Shown here piece after piece: positions 43,202-52,342 of a stretch of DNA of 64,000 bases. Made by a program: the position numbers and the translations under genes. A model generated the notes under the pieces. The model was not told where the DNA came from and did no database searches. It saw nothing but the letters and a program-made list of their open reading frames with translations. Source of the stretch: Clostridia bacterium (lineage in GTDB: Bacteria; Bacillota; Clostridia; Oscillospirales; Acutalibacteraceae); the NCBI GenBank assembly GCA_017473165.1, contig JAFUNA010000014.1, forward strand, positions 124,001-188,000, written 5' to 3'. The stretch's first letter is position 1; the number at the start of each line of letters is the position of its first letter.

Positions 43202-44644
43202 TTGAATCAGACGGAAAATAAACAGGCAGGCATTTCAATCAACAAAAAAACGGTTGTTATGATCTGCATTCTCCTTGCGGCGGTCATGGCTTTTGCAGGA
43301 GCTCTGACGCAGGTGCTTCCGAGAGGTGTTTACGAAACGAATGCCGACGGAACAATCATCAACGGAACATATACCGAAATTGAGGACAAACTGCCTATTT
43401 GGAAAATAATCCTTGCCCCCATTCTTGTTTTCGGAACGGAAACTGCTCTTACGGGTGCGGGAATAATAGTTATCATAACCCTCATCGGCGGAACATTTCT
43501 GATTCTTGATAAATGCAGCGTTCTCAAATACATAATGGCGGTTATAATCCGCAAATTCGGAAACAGAAAATATCTGCTCATGAATCTTATGATTCTTGCC
43601 TGCATGGTTTTAAGCTCCACGGCGGGAATCCTTGAGGAATCCGTTACCCTTGTCCCGATTGCGGTTGCAATTTCGCTTGCGCTGGGCTGGGACTCATTTG
43701 TGGGACTCGGAATGAGCCTTATCGCCGTTGCATTCGGCTTCACAGCCGCAACATTTAACCCTTTCAACGTTGCAACGGTTCAGAGAATGGCTGAAATTCC
43801 CGTTTTTTCGGGCACCCTGTTCAGAATTCTTGTTTTTCTTGTTGTTTATGCCGTTCTTTCAATTTTCCTTACCGCCTATGCAAAGAAAATCGAAAAAAAT
43901 CCGCAGAAATCTCTCTGCTGCGAAACAGACATTGCCCTTCGTGAAAAATACAATCTTGACGACAGCATGGCTGTGCTGTCAGACCCGAAAATAAAAAAGG
44001 CATCAAAGGCATTCCTTTTCTGTCTTCTCGGTGTTCTGATTGCGATTATAACCGACTTCATTACCGGTGCGGAAGGCGGAATTTCCCTGCCCGGAATGGC
44101 AATACTTTTCCTCATCGGCGGAATGTTTGCTGGCAGATTTTCGGGCATGAACGGAAAACAGCTTGCAAAAAGCTTTGGCGAAGGAATCAAAACCGTTGCT
44201 CCCATCGTTCCAATTATTGTAATAATTCTTTCAATCACATATATCCTCGACCAGGGCAACATAATCCCCACAATTCTCAATTATGTTTATAATTTAATCA
44301 GCGGTGTCAGCCCATACGTTGCAATACTGATGCTGTTCCTGTTTATTGTTATTCTCGAATTCTTCGTCGGCAGCGGAACGGCAAAAGCCTTTCTCGTTAT
44401 GCCCATCGTGCTTCCCCTTGCAGACATGGTAAACGTTACCCGCCAGAGCGTAACTCTTGCATTCTGCCTTGGCGACGGCTTCACAAATCTGCTCTATCCC
44501 ACAAGCGGAATAATGATAATCGCAATCGGACTTGTTAACATTTCCTACGGCAAATGGCTCAAATTCTCATGGAAGCTCTTTGCTCTTGAAGGAATTGTTT
44601 CCGTTGGGCTCATGCTGCTTGCGGTTGCGATTAACTATCAATAA
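43202..44644 (+). CDS. YfcC family transporter
   Basis: A carrier of about 480 residues with roughly 12 helices. The YfcC/ArcD-like pattern is visible: a periplasmic loop after helix 1 (LTQVLPRGVYETNADG), IITLIGGTFLIL, AGILEESVTLVPIAVAIS and FGFTAATFNPFNVATVQ. Near the end, FLVMPIVLPLADMVNVTRQ and LGDGFTNLLYPTSG are conserved substrate-site regions. Members transport basic or other amino acids or dipeptides, often by exchange; the substrate here is unknown. The TTG at 43202 follows GGTGA, as in other genes of the window; a GTG at 43193 is the alternative. Confidence 0.85.
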   Translation: MNQTENKQAGISINKKTVVMICILLAAVMAFAGALTQVLPRGVYETNADGTIINGTYTEIEDKLPIWKIILAPILVFGTETALTGAGIIVIITLIGGTFLILDKCSVLKYIMAVIIRKFGNRKYLLMNLMILACMVLSSTAGILEESVTLVPIAVAISLALGWDSFVGLGMSLIAVAFGFTAATFNPFNVATVQRMAEIPVFSGTLFRILVFLVVYAVLSIFLTAYAKKIEKNPQKSLCCETDIALREKYNLDDSMAVLSDPKIKKASKAFLFCLLGVLIAIITDFITGAEGGISLPGMAILFLIGGMFAGRFSGMNGKQLAKSFGEGIKTVAPIVPIIVIILSITYILDQGNIIPTILNYVYNLISGVSPYVAILMLFLFIVILEFFVGSGTAKAFLVMPIVLPLADMVNVTRQSVTLAFCLGDGFTNLLYPTSGIMIIAIGLVNISYGKWLKFSWKLFALEGIVSVGLMLLAVAINYQ

Positions 44645-44654
44645 AGGTGATAAA

Positions 44655-45788
44655 ATGAAACTGAAATTTAACGAAGGCAAGTTCAAAATCCTGCTTTTCG
44701 GCGATATCCACGAAAATCACGACTACAAAACAAGCCTCAACTTCAAGGATATGCAGAAGCTCATGAATGCCGCCCTTGACGAGTTCAAGCCCGATTTGTG
44801 CGTGCTTCTCGGCGATAACTGCAACACGGGAAAATACGAAGAAAATCCCGAAGCATTCAAAGAAATGGTCAGCGACCTTGTTAAACCCATAACAAGCAGA
44901 GGAATTCCCGTTGCATCCGTGCTCGGAAACCACGAGCATGACCACGGTCACGAGGATGAGGTTGTTGCCGTCTACGGCAGCATTGACGGCGTTATCATGC
45001 GTAACGATACTCCCGCAGAGGTTACGGGCAACGCAAACTTCAAGGAGCTGATTTATTCCTCCGACGGCGAAAAGCCCGTTTTCTGCCTTTGGTTTATCGA
45101 CTCAAACAACTGCCACGAGGACAGAAACGTTTCCCATTATGACTTTGTTCACACCGACCAGATTGAATGGTTTGAGGCGGAAAGTGCAAAGCTCAAAGAG
45201 CTAAACGGCGGAAAGCCCATGCCGTCATTTGTTTTTCAGCACACGCCCGTTCCCGAGGAATACGAGCTGCTCCGCAAGGCAAAGCTTTGGGAAATTCCCG
45301 TTTCAGTCAAGGGCTATAATTCTCACAGCGGCACACGCTATGTCGGCAAAAAGGGTGTTGAGGGCTATGTCGGCGAAGGTCCGTGCTCACCCGATGTCAA
45401 TAACGGTCAGTTTGCAAGCTGGAAAAAAGTCGGCGGCGTGCTCGGTGCGTTTTTCGGTCATGACCACCTCAATGATTTTTCGGGCTTCCATGACGGAATT
45501 TTTATGGCACAGCACAAAACTGCAGGCTTCAGAGCCTACACGGACGGCTGCCGCAGCTGCGTAAGACTTGTTACGATTGACGAAAAGAATCCCGAAAAAT
45601 TTACTCATCAGCTCAAGCGTTTCAAGGAATTCGGTCTTAAATGCGAATGCCTTGGTCCGATTTTTAAGCGTTTTTCCGACAGACAAAGCTTTTATATGCA
45701 TCTTTTCGCAAACATCGGTATGGGTGTTGCGGGAGTTGCAGCTGTCGGATTTATTATAAAAAAATTAATTGAACATTTCGGAGGTTAA
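44655..45788 (+). CDS. Metallophosphoesterase with C-terminal membrane anchor
   Basis: A 377-residue calcineurin-like phosphoesterase: LLFGDIHENHD, VLLGDNCNTG, SVLGNHEHDHGH, FVFQHTPVP and FFGHDHLNDF. There is no signal peptide, and a single C-terminal helix (NIGMGVAGVAAVGFIIKKLI, about 350-370) suggests a cytoplasm-facing, tail-anchored enzyme. The ATG at 44655 is set by AAAGGTGAT; the longer frame from 44532 is inside the transporter gene. It stands between two transporter genes (gaps of 10 and 3 bases) and is co-transcribed with them. Resembles PrpE/Icc-like enzymes, but substrate unknown. Confidence 0.85.
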   Translation: MKLKFNEGKFKILLFGDIHENHDYKTSLNFKDMQKLMNAALDEFKPDLCVLLGDNCNTGKYEENPEAFKEMVSDLVKPITSRGIPVASVLGNHEHDHGHEDEVVAVYGSIDGVIMRNDTPAEVTGNANFKELIYSSDGEKPVFCLWFIDSNNCHEDRNVSHYDFVHTDQIEWFEAESAKLKELNGGKPMPSFVFQHTPVPEEYELLRKAKLWEIPVSVKGYNSHSGTRYVGKKGVEGYVGEGPCSPDVNNGQFASWKKVGGVLGAFFGHDHLNDFSGFHDGIFMAQHKTAGFRAYTDGCRSCVRLVTIDEKNPEKFTHQLKRFKEFGLKCECLGPIFKRFSDRQSFYMHLFANIGMGVAGVAAVGFIIKKLIEHFGG

Positions 45789-45791
45789 ACC

Positions 45792-47120
45792 ATGGAAAAC
45801 AAAGCTAAACTCAGCAAATCGCTGATTCTTAACATCATCCTTTTCGGATTTATGGGTCAGGTTGCATGGGCTGTTGAAAACAACTTCTTCAACCTTTTCC
45901 TTTTCAACGAAATCGGCGGCGACTCAACCGACATCTCAAACATGGTTGCCGCAAGCTCGGTTGTTGCCGTTCTGACAACACTTTTCATGGGCAGCCTGAG
46001 CGATAAACTCAACAAAAGAAAAATATTCATCTGTGCGGGCTACATAATATGGGGCGTAACCGTTATGGCGTTTGCCCTCATTTCTCCCGAAAACGTTGCA
46101 AAAATCATGGGCACAACCCCCGCAGCCGCAGTCAGCACAACCGTTATTCTTGTTATCATCATGGACTGCATAATGACCTTCATGGGCTCAACCAGCAACG
46201 ACGCAGCCTTCAATGCATGGATTACAGACATCACCGCACCCTCAAACAGAGCAAAGGTTGAATCTCTTCTTGCCCTTCTTCCCGTTATTGCAATGGTTGT
46301 TGTTACCGCTGCATTCGGCTCACTTTCGGGCAAATTCGGCTATCCCGCCTGCTTTATGGGTCTTGGTCTTATCGTTACGCTTTGCGGCGTTGTGGGTATT
46401 TTCTCTATAAAGGATTCAAGATCGGGCGAAAAATCAACAAACAGCTTTATCGAATGCCTCACCTACGGCTTCAGACCTTCGGTAATCAAGAGCAACAAGG
46501 GTCTTTACATTTCCCTTATCTGCATGGGCATTTTCTCCGTTTCCAGCCAGATTTTCTTCCCCTATCTCTTCATCTATGTTGACCACTATATCGATATGTC
46601 AACCTTAAAGCTGACCGTTCCCACGGTTATTCTTGCGGTTGTTGTTATCGTCGGTGCGGTTTCCGCACTTGTTGCAACCGTTATTTTGAGCGACAAAAAA
46701 GGAAAAGCTCCCTTCCTTTATCCCTCGGCAGCTTTCTTTATTGTCGGTCTTGTTCTTGTTTATCTTGCAGATAAAAATATAATCTGGTTTGCTCTTGCAG
46801 CGGTCATTGCAATGGTCGGCTACGGACTTCTCATGATTATGATTAACGCTGCCATCCGTGACTTCACTCCCGAGGACAAAGCGGGTCAGCTTCAGGGCAT
46901 AAGAATGATTTTCTCCGTTATGCTTCCCATGCTCACCGGTCCCAGAATTGCCGCAAAAATCACTGACCTCTACGCAACCGCACAGTATGCCAACGACTAC
47001 GGCGAAATGGTTAACATTCCCGCTCCTCACATCTATCTCGGTGCAGCAATCACGGGCGCAATAATCGTTATCCCCCTCTTTTTCCTTGTTAAGGAATTCA
47101 AGAAAGCAGAAAACAAATAA
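45792..47120 (+). CDS. MFS transporter
   Basis: A 442-residue major facilitator with 12 predicted helices. The opening SLILNIILFGFMGQVAWAVEN and the loop MGSLSDKLNKRK between helices 2 and 3 (the MFS motif A equivalent) resemble the glycoside-pentoside-hexuronide/SLC45-like carriers of Firmicutes. Substrate unknown; a sugar is plausible. It starts three bases after the phosphoesterase stop, so the two are tightly coupled, and is followed 33 bases later by trkA. Confidence 0.85.
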   Translation: MENKAKLSKSLILNIILFGFMGQVAWAVENNFFNLFLFNEIGGDSTDISNMVAASSVVAVLTTLFMGSLSDKLNKRKIFICAGYIIWGVTVMAFALISPENVAKIMGTTPAAAVSTTVILVIIMDCIMTFMGSTSNDAAFNAWITDITAPSNRAKVESLLALLPVIAMVVVTAAFGSLSGKFGYPACFMGLGLIVTLCGVVGIFSIKDSRSGEKSTNSFIECLTYGFRPSVIKSNKGLYISLICMGIFSVSSQIFFPYLFIYVDHYIDMSTLKLTVPTVILAVVVIVGAVSALVATVILSDKKGKAPFLYPSAAFFIVGLVLVYLADKNIIWFALAAVIAMVGYGLLMIMINAAIRDFTPEDKAGQLQGIRMIFSVMLPMLTGPRIAAKITDLYATAQYANDYGEMVNIPAPHIYLGAAITGAIIVIPLFFLVKEFKKAENK

Positions 47121-47153
47121 TAACTGATAATATATGTAAAGAAGGAAATCAAA

Positions 47154-48509
47154 ATGCATATTATTATTGTCGGACTCGGCAAGCTCGGCATAACAATGAC
47201 AAAGCAGCTTGTTGCCGAAGGTCACAACATAACCGTTGTTGACCTTAACAATGACACACTTTCAACCATCGTTGACACCTATGACGTTATGGGCGTTTGG
47301 GGCAACGGAACAACCTGCGAAACCCTTGAGGCGGCAGGTGTTTCAAAAGCAAAGCTCATAATTGCGGCAACAGCTTCCGATGAGGTTAACATTCTCTGCT
47401 GCCTTGTCGCAAACAGAATGGGCGTTGAAAACACAATTGCCCGTGTCCGTAATCCGGACTACGCAACACAAACGCAGTTCATGCGTAACGAGCTTGGCTT
47501 GAGCATGATTGTTAACCCCGAATTTGAAACGGCAAATGAAATTTCAAGAATTATCCGTTTCCCCTCGGCAGCAAATCTTGATTCGTTTTCAAGAGGAAAA
47601 ATCGAAATTGCAAGCATACGTATTCATTCGGATAATATGTTCTGCGATATGCCCCTCTATGAAATTAGAAAAAAATGCAAGGCGAAGGTTCTTGTTTGTG
47701 CCGTTCAGCGTGACGATGAAGTTTTCATTCCTTCGGGTGATTTTGTTATCCGCTGCGATGACATCATCAGCATAACGGGCACACGCTCCGAGCTTTCAAC
47801 CTTTATGAAGCAGACGGGCGTATTCAAGCAGAAAATCAAAAAGGTTATGATTATCGGCGGCGGAAGAATAGGCTATTATCTTGCAAAGCTTCTTTCCGAC
47901 ACAGGCAGAACAATCAAGCTCATTGAGCAGAATGACAGCCGATGCTATAGTCTTACCGACACCCTGCCCGACGTTACGGTTATCCACGGTGACGGCACAG
48001 ACCAGGATATTCTTGAGGAACAGGGGCTTGAATACCAGGATGCTCTTGTTGCCCTTACGGGAATCGATGAGGAAAATATCATCGTTTCAATGTACGCTGA
48101 ATCAAAGGGCATCAATAAGGTTATAACCAAGGTTAACCGCCATTCATACTCAATTCTCAACGATATCGGTCTTGACACCGTTGTTTCTCCCCAGATTGTT
48201 GCAGGTAATCTTGTTACCCGCTATGTTCGTGCACTCCATAACTCTGCAGGAAATTCACAAATTCAGACCCTCCACAAGCTTGTTAACGGCAAGGTTGAAG
48301 CGGTTGAATTTGTTGTTCCCGAGGATGCGGGATATCTTGACATTCCCTTCAAAGACCTTCAGCTTCTGCCCAATCTGCTTATAGGCTGCATTCACCGCAA
48401 CGGAAAAATCATTTTCCCCGGCGGTAATGACGTGCTTAAAGCAAACGACAGCATAATCGTTGTCACCGCAGGAAGAATTCTTGAAGATATTCATGACATT
48501 TTCGTCTGA
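47154..48509 (+). CDS. trkA: Trk potassium uptake regulatory subunit TrkA
   Basis: A 451-residue cytosolic protein with two RCK units. Each Rossmann motif is visible: IIIVGLGKLGITMTKQL at the N-terminus and VMIIGGGRIGYYLAKLL near residue 225, each followed by a TrkA-C domain. It binds NAD(H)/nucleotides and gates the TrkH channel, whose gene starts 18 bases downstream. SD GAAGGAA precedes the ATG. Full-length double-RCK architecture distinguishes it from the single-RCK KtrA. Confidence 0.95.
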   Translation: MHIIIVGLGKLGITMTKQLVAEGHNITVVDLNNDTLSTIVDTYDVMGVWGNGTTCETLEAAGVSKAKLIIAATASDEVNILCCLVANRMGVENTIARVRNPDYATQTQFMRNELGLSMIVNPEFETANEISRIIRFPSAANLDSFSRGKIEIASIRIHSDNMFCDMPLYEIRKKCKAKVLVCAVQRDDEVFIPSGDFVIRCDDIISITGTRSELSTFMKQTGVFKQKIKKVMIIGGGRIGYYLAKLLSDTGRTIKLIEQNDSRCYSLTDTLPDVTVIHGDGTDQDILEEQGLEYQDALVALTGIDEENIIVSMYAESKGINKVITKVNRHSYSILNDIGLDTVVSPQIVAGNLVTRYVRALHNSAGNSQIQTLHKLVNGKVEAVEFVVPEDAGYLDIPFKDLQLLPNLLIGCIHRNGKIIFPGGNDVLKANDSIIVVTAGRILEDIHDIFV

Positions 48510-48527
48510 TTTTGCGGAGGCGGATTT

Positions 48528-49976
48528 ATGAATTATGCAATGATTTTCAACAACATAGGCAAAATTCTGCTTGTTGAGGCAGCTTTGCTTGTGTTTCCGT
48601 CAATCGGTGCCGTTATCTACGGTGAAAACACGCTGCTTTCTTTTGCTCTCACGATTGCCGCTCTTGCGGTAACAGGCTTGCTGTGTGTCAGAAAGAAGGC
48701 AAAAAACAAAAACATCTACGCCAAGGAAGGCTATGCCATAGTTGCTCTGTCATGGATTTTTATGTCGCTTTTCGGGGCACTCCCCTTTTATTTCAGCGGT
48801 CATATTCCGAGCTTTGTTGACGCTTTCTTTGAAACCGTTTCGGGCTTCACAACAACGGGATCAACAATTCTTACCGAAATAGAATCGCTCCCCAAAAGCC
48901 TCCTTTTCTGGCGAAGCTTCACTCATTGGATAGGCGGCATGGGTATTCTTGTTTTTGTTATTGCCGTCATGCCCAAAACCGAAAGCAGCTCAATGCACGT
49001 TATGCGTGCGGAAGTACCCGGACCGACGGTAGGCAAGCTTGTTTCAAAGCTTCGTGCATCGGCAAGAATTCTTTACGGCATTTACTGTGTGCTTACTCTT
49101 GTTCAGATTGTTTTGCTTTTTGCGGGCGGAATGCCCTTGTTTGACAGCATTGTAACTTCCTTTGCAACTGCGGGCACGGGCGGCTTTGCCATTCTCAACA
49201 ACAGCATTGAGGGCTACAACAGCCTTTATGCCGAAATGGTTATCGCCGTATTTATGCTGATTTTCGGCGTAAACTTCAACCTTTATTATATGATTCTTAT
49301 AAAGCAGGGAAAACAGGCTCTCAAAAGTGAAGAGCTTCGCTGGTATATCGGCATTGTTGCAGGCTCGGTTATAATTATCGCCTTAAGCCTTATCAACACA
49401 AAGCACAACGTCGGCGAATCCTTCCGCTATTCGTTTTTCCAGGTTGCTTCAATCATTTCAACAACGGGCTTCTCAACAACCAATTTTGACACCTGGCCCG
49501 TTATCGCAAAGCTTATTCTCACTTTTCTTATGTTTATCGGTGCCTGTGCAGGCTCAACGGGCGGCGGAATCAAGGTTTCACGCCTTATGATTCTTGTTAA
49601 AAGTGCTCTGCGTGACATCAGAAAAGCAATCAATCCCCGCAGCGTTGAAACGGTTAAGCTTGACAGACGCTCCGTTGACGAGCCCGTTGTCAAGAGCACA
49701 TCGGTTTTCTTTGCAACCTTCATGCTCATCACGGCACTTTCGATTATGGTTGTTGCCATTGACGGCAGAGACCTTGTAACAACCTCAACGGCGGTTGTTG
49801 CGTGCATGGGTAACATCGGACCGGGACTCGGTGCGGTCGGACCTTACGGCAATTTCGCTGATTTTTCAACCTTAAGCAAGATTGTTTTGAGCTTTGATAT
49901 GCTTGCAGGCAGACTTGAGCTTATCCCCATGCTTATGATATTCTCACCCTACGCATGGTCAAGAAAATATTCATGA
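48528..49976 (+). CDS. trkH: Trk potassium uptake channel subunit TrkH
   Basis: A 482-residue K+ channel/symporter subunit of the Trk/Ktr/HKT superfamily with four pore repeats. Selectivity-filter segments with the signature Gly can be seen at TVSGFTTTGSTIL, FATAGTGGFAI, ISTTGFSTTNFD and ACMGNIGPGLGAVG. The family loop SFTHWIGGMGILVF is intact. It forms the K+ uptake system with TrkA. It ends at the strong terminator at 49991. Confidence 0.95.
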   Translation: MNYAMIFNNIGKILLVEAALLVFPSIGAVIYGENTLLSFALTIAALAVTGLLCVRKKAKNKNIYAKEGYAIVALSWIFMSLFGALPFYFSGHIPSFVDAFFETVSGFTTTGSTILTEIESLPKSLLFWRSFTHWIGGMGILVFVIAVMPKTESSSMHVMRAEVPGPTVGKLVSKLRASARILYGIYCVLTLVQIVLLFAGGMPLFDSIVTSFATAGTGGFAILNNSIEGYNSLYAEMVIAVFMLIFGVNFNLYYMILIKQGKQALKSEELRWYIGIVAGSVIIIALSLINTKHNVGESFRYSFFQVASIISTTGFSTTNFDTWPVIAKLILTFLMFIGACAGSTGGGIKVSRLMILVKSALRDIRKAINPRSVETVKLDRRSVDEPVVKSTSVFFATFMLITALSIMVVAIDGRDLVTTSTAVVACMGNIGPGLGAVGPYGNFADFSTLSKIVLSFDMLAGRLELIPMLMIFSPYAWSRKYS

Positions 49977-49990
49977 TTTTAAATATCAAC

Positions 49991-50030
49991 ACCCCCGACT
50001 ATTTGTTTCAAATAATCGGGGGTATTCTTA
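49991..50030. terminator. Bidirectional terminator between trkH and the HAD gene
   Basis: Fourteen-bp stem ACCCCCGACTATTT with AAATAATCGGGGGT (one mismatch), 5-base loop, T/A-rich flanks. It overlaps the last bases of the opposing HAD gene. Confidence 0.85.
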
Positions 50031-50594
50031 CTTTATCTTTATTATCTTTTCGCCCTTTACAAGATACGCATTCTTGGCAAGGTCTATCATGGGCTGGTCG
50101 TTGAGGGAGTCAGTATAAAAATTATCAATTTCGGCATCAGGATATTTTTCCTTGAACGCCTTAACCTTGTTTTCACGGTAGCAGAAGTTGACAAGCTTCA
50201 TTTTTTCAAGGTCAGTTTCGCTGCCCACAAAGTTTTTGATGTTGAGCCTTTTGCAGATTTCCTCAAGCACAACGTCAACGCAGGCGGAAATGATTATATC
50301 GTCATCCTGTCTTTGTTTGAGATAAAACGACTTGATTTTACAGCTGTTTTTATCCCAGAATTTCTGAACATTCTCCTCAATATCCTCAATTTTTGCGGCA
50401 TAGCTTTCGATTACGCCCGCATAGTTATCAAGTGCATCCTGCAGGGTCATTTTTGTTGCCTTATATTTTGTTATGCAGCTGATTGCCCACGGAAGTGCCG
50501 CAATAAGCTTTGGGTCTCTTTTCAAAAAGTATAAAAAGAGGTCAACCCCCGATTCCCCTCTGTAAATTGTGTTATCAAAATCATATACGTTCAT
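50028..50594 (-). CDS. HAD-IB family phosphatase
   Basis: A 188-residue HAD protein with motif I YDFDNTIYRGES (nucleophile and acid/base Asp), motif II IISACVD and motif IV NFYTDSLNDQPM. The cap helices lie between motifs I and II, as in phosphoserine phosphatase-like HAD-IB enzymes. Substrate unknown. SD AAGGTAAG precedes the ATG. It is convergent with trkH and probably monocistronic. Confidence 0.85.
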   Translation of the reverse strand: MNVYDFDNTIYRGESGVDLFLYFLKRDPKLIAALPWAISCITKYKATKMTLQDALDNYAGVIESYAAKIEDIEENVQKFWDKNSCKIKSFYLKQRQDDDIIISACVDVVLEEICKRLNIKNFVGSETDLEKMKLVNFCYRENKVKAFKEKYPDAEIDNFYTDSLNDQPMIDLAKNAYLVKGEKIIKIK

Positions 50595-50747
50595 TTTCTT
50601 ACCTTCTTTCGTTTCAATTGTCCCTTAATTGAATTATATCATCCCGCACAACCCGCATTTTTCTTATTCAGAACAAATTTCTTAGTGTTTTATTAAGATT
50701 TGCCTAATATAATATAAATTCCGAACAAAATATCACAAATTGTCACA

Positions 50748-50776
50748 TTGAATTTTGATTTTTGCGGTGATATAAT
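50748..50776 (+). promoter_or_regulatory. Sigma-A promoter of the MATE gene
   Basis: TTGAAT at 50748-50753, 17 bases, TATAAT at 50771-50776, 23 bases before the ATG. Confidence 0.7.
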
Positions 50777-50798
50777 TGGAAATCAAGGAGAGATGAAA

Positions 50799-52157
50799 AT
50801 GAAGAAAAAGATTTCAGACGGCAGCTTTTACAAAGCCTTTTTCACTATGACAATCACCATGGCGTTGCAGAATCTCATCGTTTTCGGCGTTAACCTTGCC
50901 GACTCGGTTATGATGGGTGCATACAGTGAAACCGCTTTGAGCGGCGTCGGCATCTGCAATAACATTCAGTTTTTTCTCAACATGGCGGCATCGGGTGTTG
51001 CGTCGGGCGTAACGGTTATTGCATCGCAGTATTGGGGCAAAAAAGAAACAAAGCCCATTCACCGTGTTTCGGCGGTTGGAATGTGGATAGGAATAATTTT
51101 TACTCTGCTGATTTTCGCCTTTGCGGCAATCGCACCCGAAACTCTCATCCGTCTTTTCACCGACAAGGAAAATGTTATTGAGCAGTCGGTGCTCTATCTT
51201 GACATAATAAAACATACATATCTTATGTTTACCCTCACAACAATCCTGCTGGCAATTCTCCGCAGCGTTGAAACGGTTAAAATCGGATTTTATGTTTCCC
51301 TTTCTTCTTTTGCGGTCAACATTTTCCTTAACTGGGTGCTGATTTACGGTAAATTCGGTGCACCCGAAATGGGCATAAGAGGTGCGGCGGCGGCAACGCT
51401 TGTTGCAAGAGCAATTGAGCTTGTTGTTACGGTTGTTTACGTTTTGTTTGTCGATAAAAAGCTTAATTTCAGACTCCGTGACCTCTTTGTTACCGACAAA
51501 GAGATGTTCAGAGATTATTTCAAAACGGGTTTGCCCCTTATGATGAGCAGCGTTTCATGGGGCATTGCAATGAGCATTCAGGGTGCAATCATCGGCAGAC
51601 TTGTTGAAAGCGCCATTGCCGCAAACAGCATTGCAACAACGCTTTTCCAGGTTGCAACGGTTATCTGCTACGCATCAAGCAACGTTGCCTGCGTGATTAT
51701 CGGCAAAACCATAGGCGAAAAGAAGCCCATGGAAATCATCAAACGCAGAAGCAAAAATCTTCAGCTGATTTTCCTTGCAATCGGTGTTACGTCAAGTGCG
51801 ATTCTTCTGCTTTCCAAAAATCTTATTATTGATTTTTATGATGCAAGTGCCCAGACGGTTGAATTCACAAATCAGTTTATATGGGTGCTTTGCGTAACGA
51901 TTATAGGCACGGCATACGAAGCCCCTGCCCTTTGCGGAATTGTTTCGGGCGGCGGCGAAACCTCGTTTGTTCTTAAAAACGATATCATTTTCATGTGGGG
52001 AATTGTTCTTCCTTTGAGTGCATTGAGTGCATTCGTTTTCAAATTTCCCGTTGTGGTAACCTTTGCCTGCCTTAAGGCAGACCAGGTGCTCAAATGCGTT
52101 GTTGCATATTTCAAGGTCAACAGCTTCAATTGGGTCAAAACGGTTACGAGAGATTGA
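50799..52157 (+). CDS. MATE family efflux transporter
   Basis: A 452-residue multidrug and toxin extrusion exporter with 12 helices in two bundles. Family patterns include NLADSVMMGAYSETALSGVG, ASGVASGVTVIASQYWG, and the second-bundle equivalent starting SSNVACVIIGKTIGEKK. It exports organic cations or drugs by Na+ or H+ exchange; the coupling ion is unknown. The ATG at 50799 is eight bases after AAGGAG; the nearby ATG at 50793 is too close to the SD. Its 3' end carries the first copy of a 15-bp direct repeat that bounds a palindromic repeat element. Confidence 0.9.
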   Translation: MKKKISDGSFYKAFFTMTITMALQNLIVFGVNLADSVMMGAYSETALSGVGICNNIQFFLNMAASGVASGVTVIASQYWGKKETKPIHRVSAVGMWIGIIFTLLIFAFAAIAPETLIRLFTDKENVIEQSVLYLDIIKHTYLMFTLTTILLAILRSVETVKIGFYVSLSSFAVNIFLNWVLIYGKFGAPEMGIRGAAAATLVARAIELVVTVVYVLFVDKKLNFRLRDLFVTDKEMFRDYFKTGLPLMMSSVSWGIAMSIQGAIIGRLVESAIAANSIATTLFQVATVICYASSNVACVIIGKTIGEKKPMEIIKRRSKNLQLIFLAIGVTSSAILLLSKNLIIDFYDASAQTVEFTNQFIWVLCVTIIGTAYEAPALCGIVSGGGETSFVLKNDIIFMWGIVLPLSALSAFVFKFPVVVTFACLKADQVLKCVVAYFKVNSFNWVKTVTRD

Positions 52158-52292
52158 CATTTTTTCGGGAGGGGTGACCCCTCCACTACATTGATTAATA
52201 CATTTTTGCGTAGGGCGGCTTGACCCAAGCCGCCGTGGAATTCAATTTTTTCTGCGGCGGGCTGGGTCAGCCCGCCCTACGAGAGATTGACA
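52145..52292. repeat. REP-like palindromic repeat cluster flanked by 15-bp direct repeats
   Basis: The 15-base sequence TACGAGAGATTGACA occurs at 52145-52159, overlapping the end of the MATE gene, and again at 52278-52292. Between them are three palindromes: GGAGGGGTGACCCCTCC, and two inverted copies of a 26-base unit (GTAGGGCGGCTTGACCC... and its complement ending GTCAGCCCGCCCTAC), which are themselves hairpins. There is no ORF. It resembles the dispersed GC-rich palindromes seen in many Clostridia genomes. Insertion with target duplication is one explanation. Confidence 0.7.
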
Positions 52293-52303
52293 AGACACAA
52301 AAA

Positions 52304-52340
52304 CGCCCTCTGTCGGCTTGACAGAGGGCGAATTTTTTAT
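52304..52340. terminator. Bidirectional terminator between MATE and the aryl-acid operon
   Basis: Eleven-bp perfect stem CGCCCTCTGTC with GACAGAGGGCG, 5-base loop, A run before and T run after. Confidence 0.93.
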
Positions 52341-52342
52341 TA

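Noticed and set aside
46605-47225. Minus-strand open frame of 206 codons opposite the MFS gene
   Set aside because: It is rich in Asn, Cys and Asp with no family pattern and mirrors a well-supported transporter gene.
52145-52292. Insertion sequence
   Set aside because: It is only about 150 bases and holds no transposase frame; a REP-like palindrome cluster explains it better.
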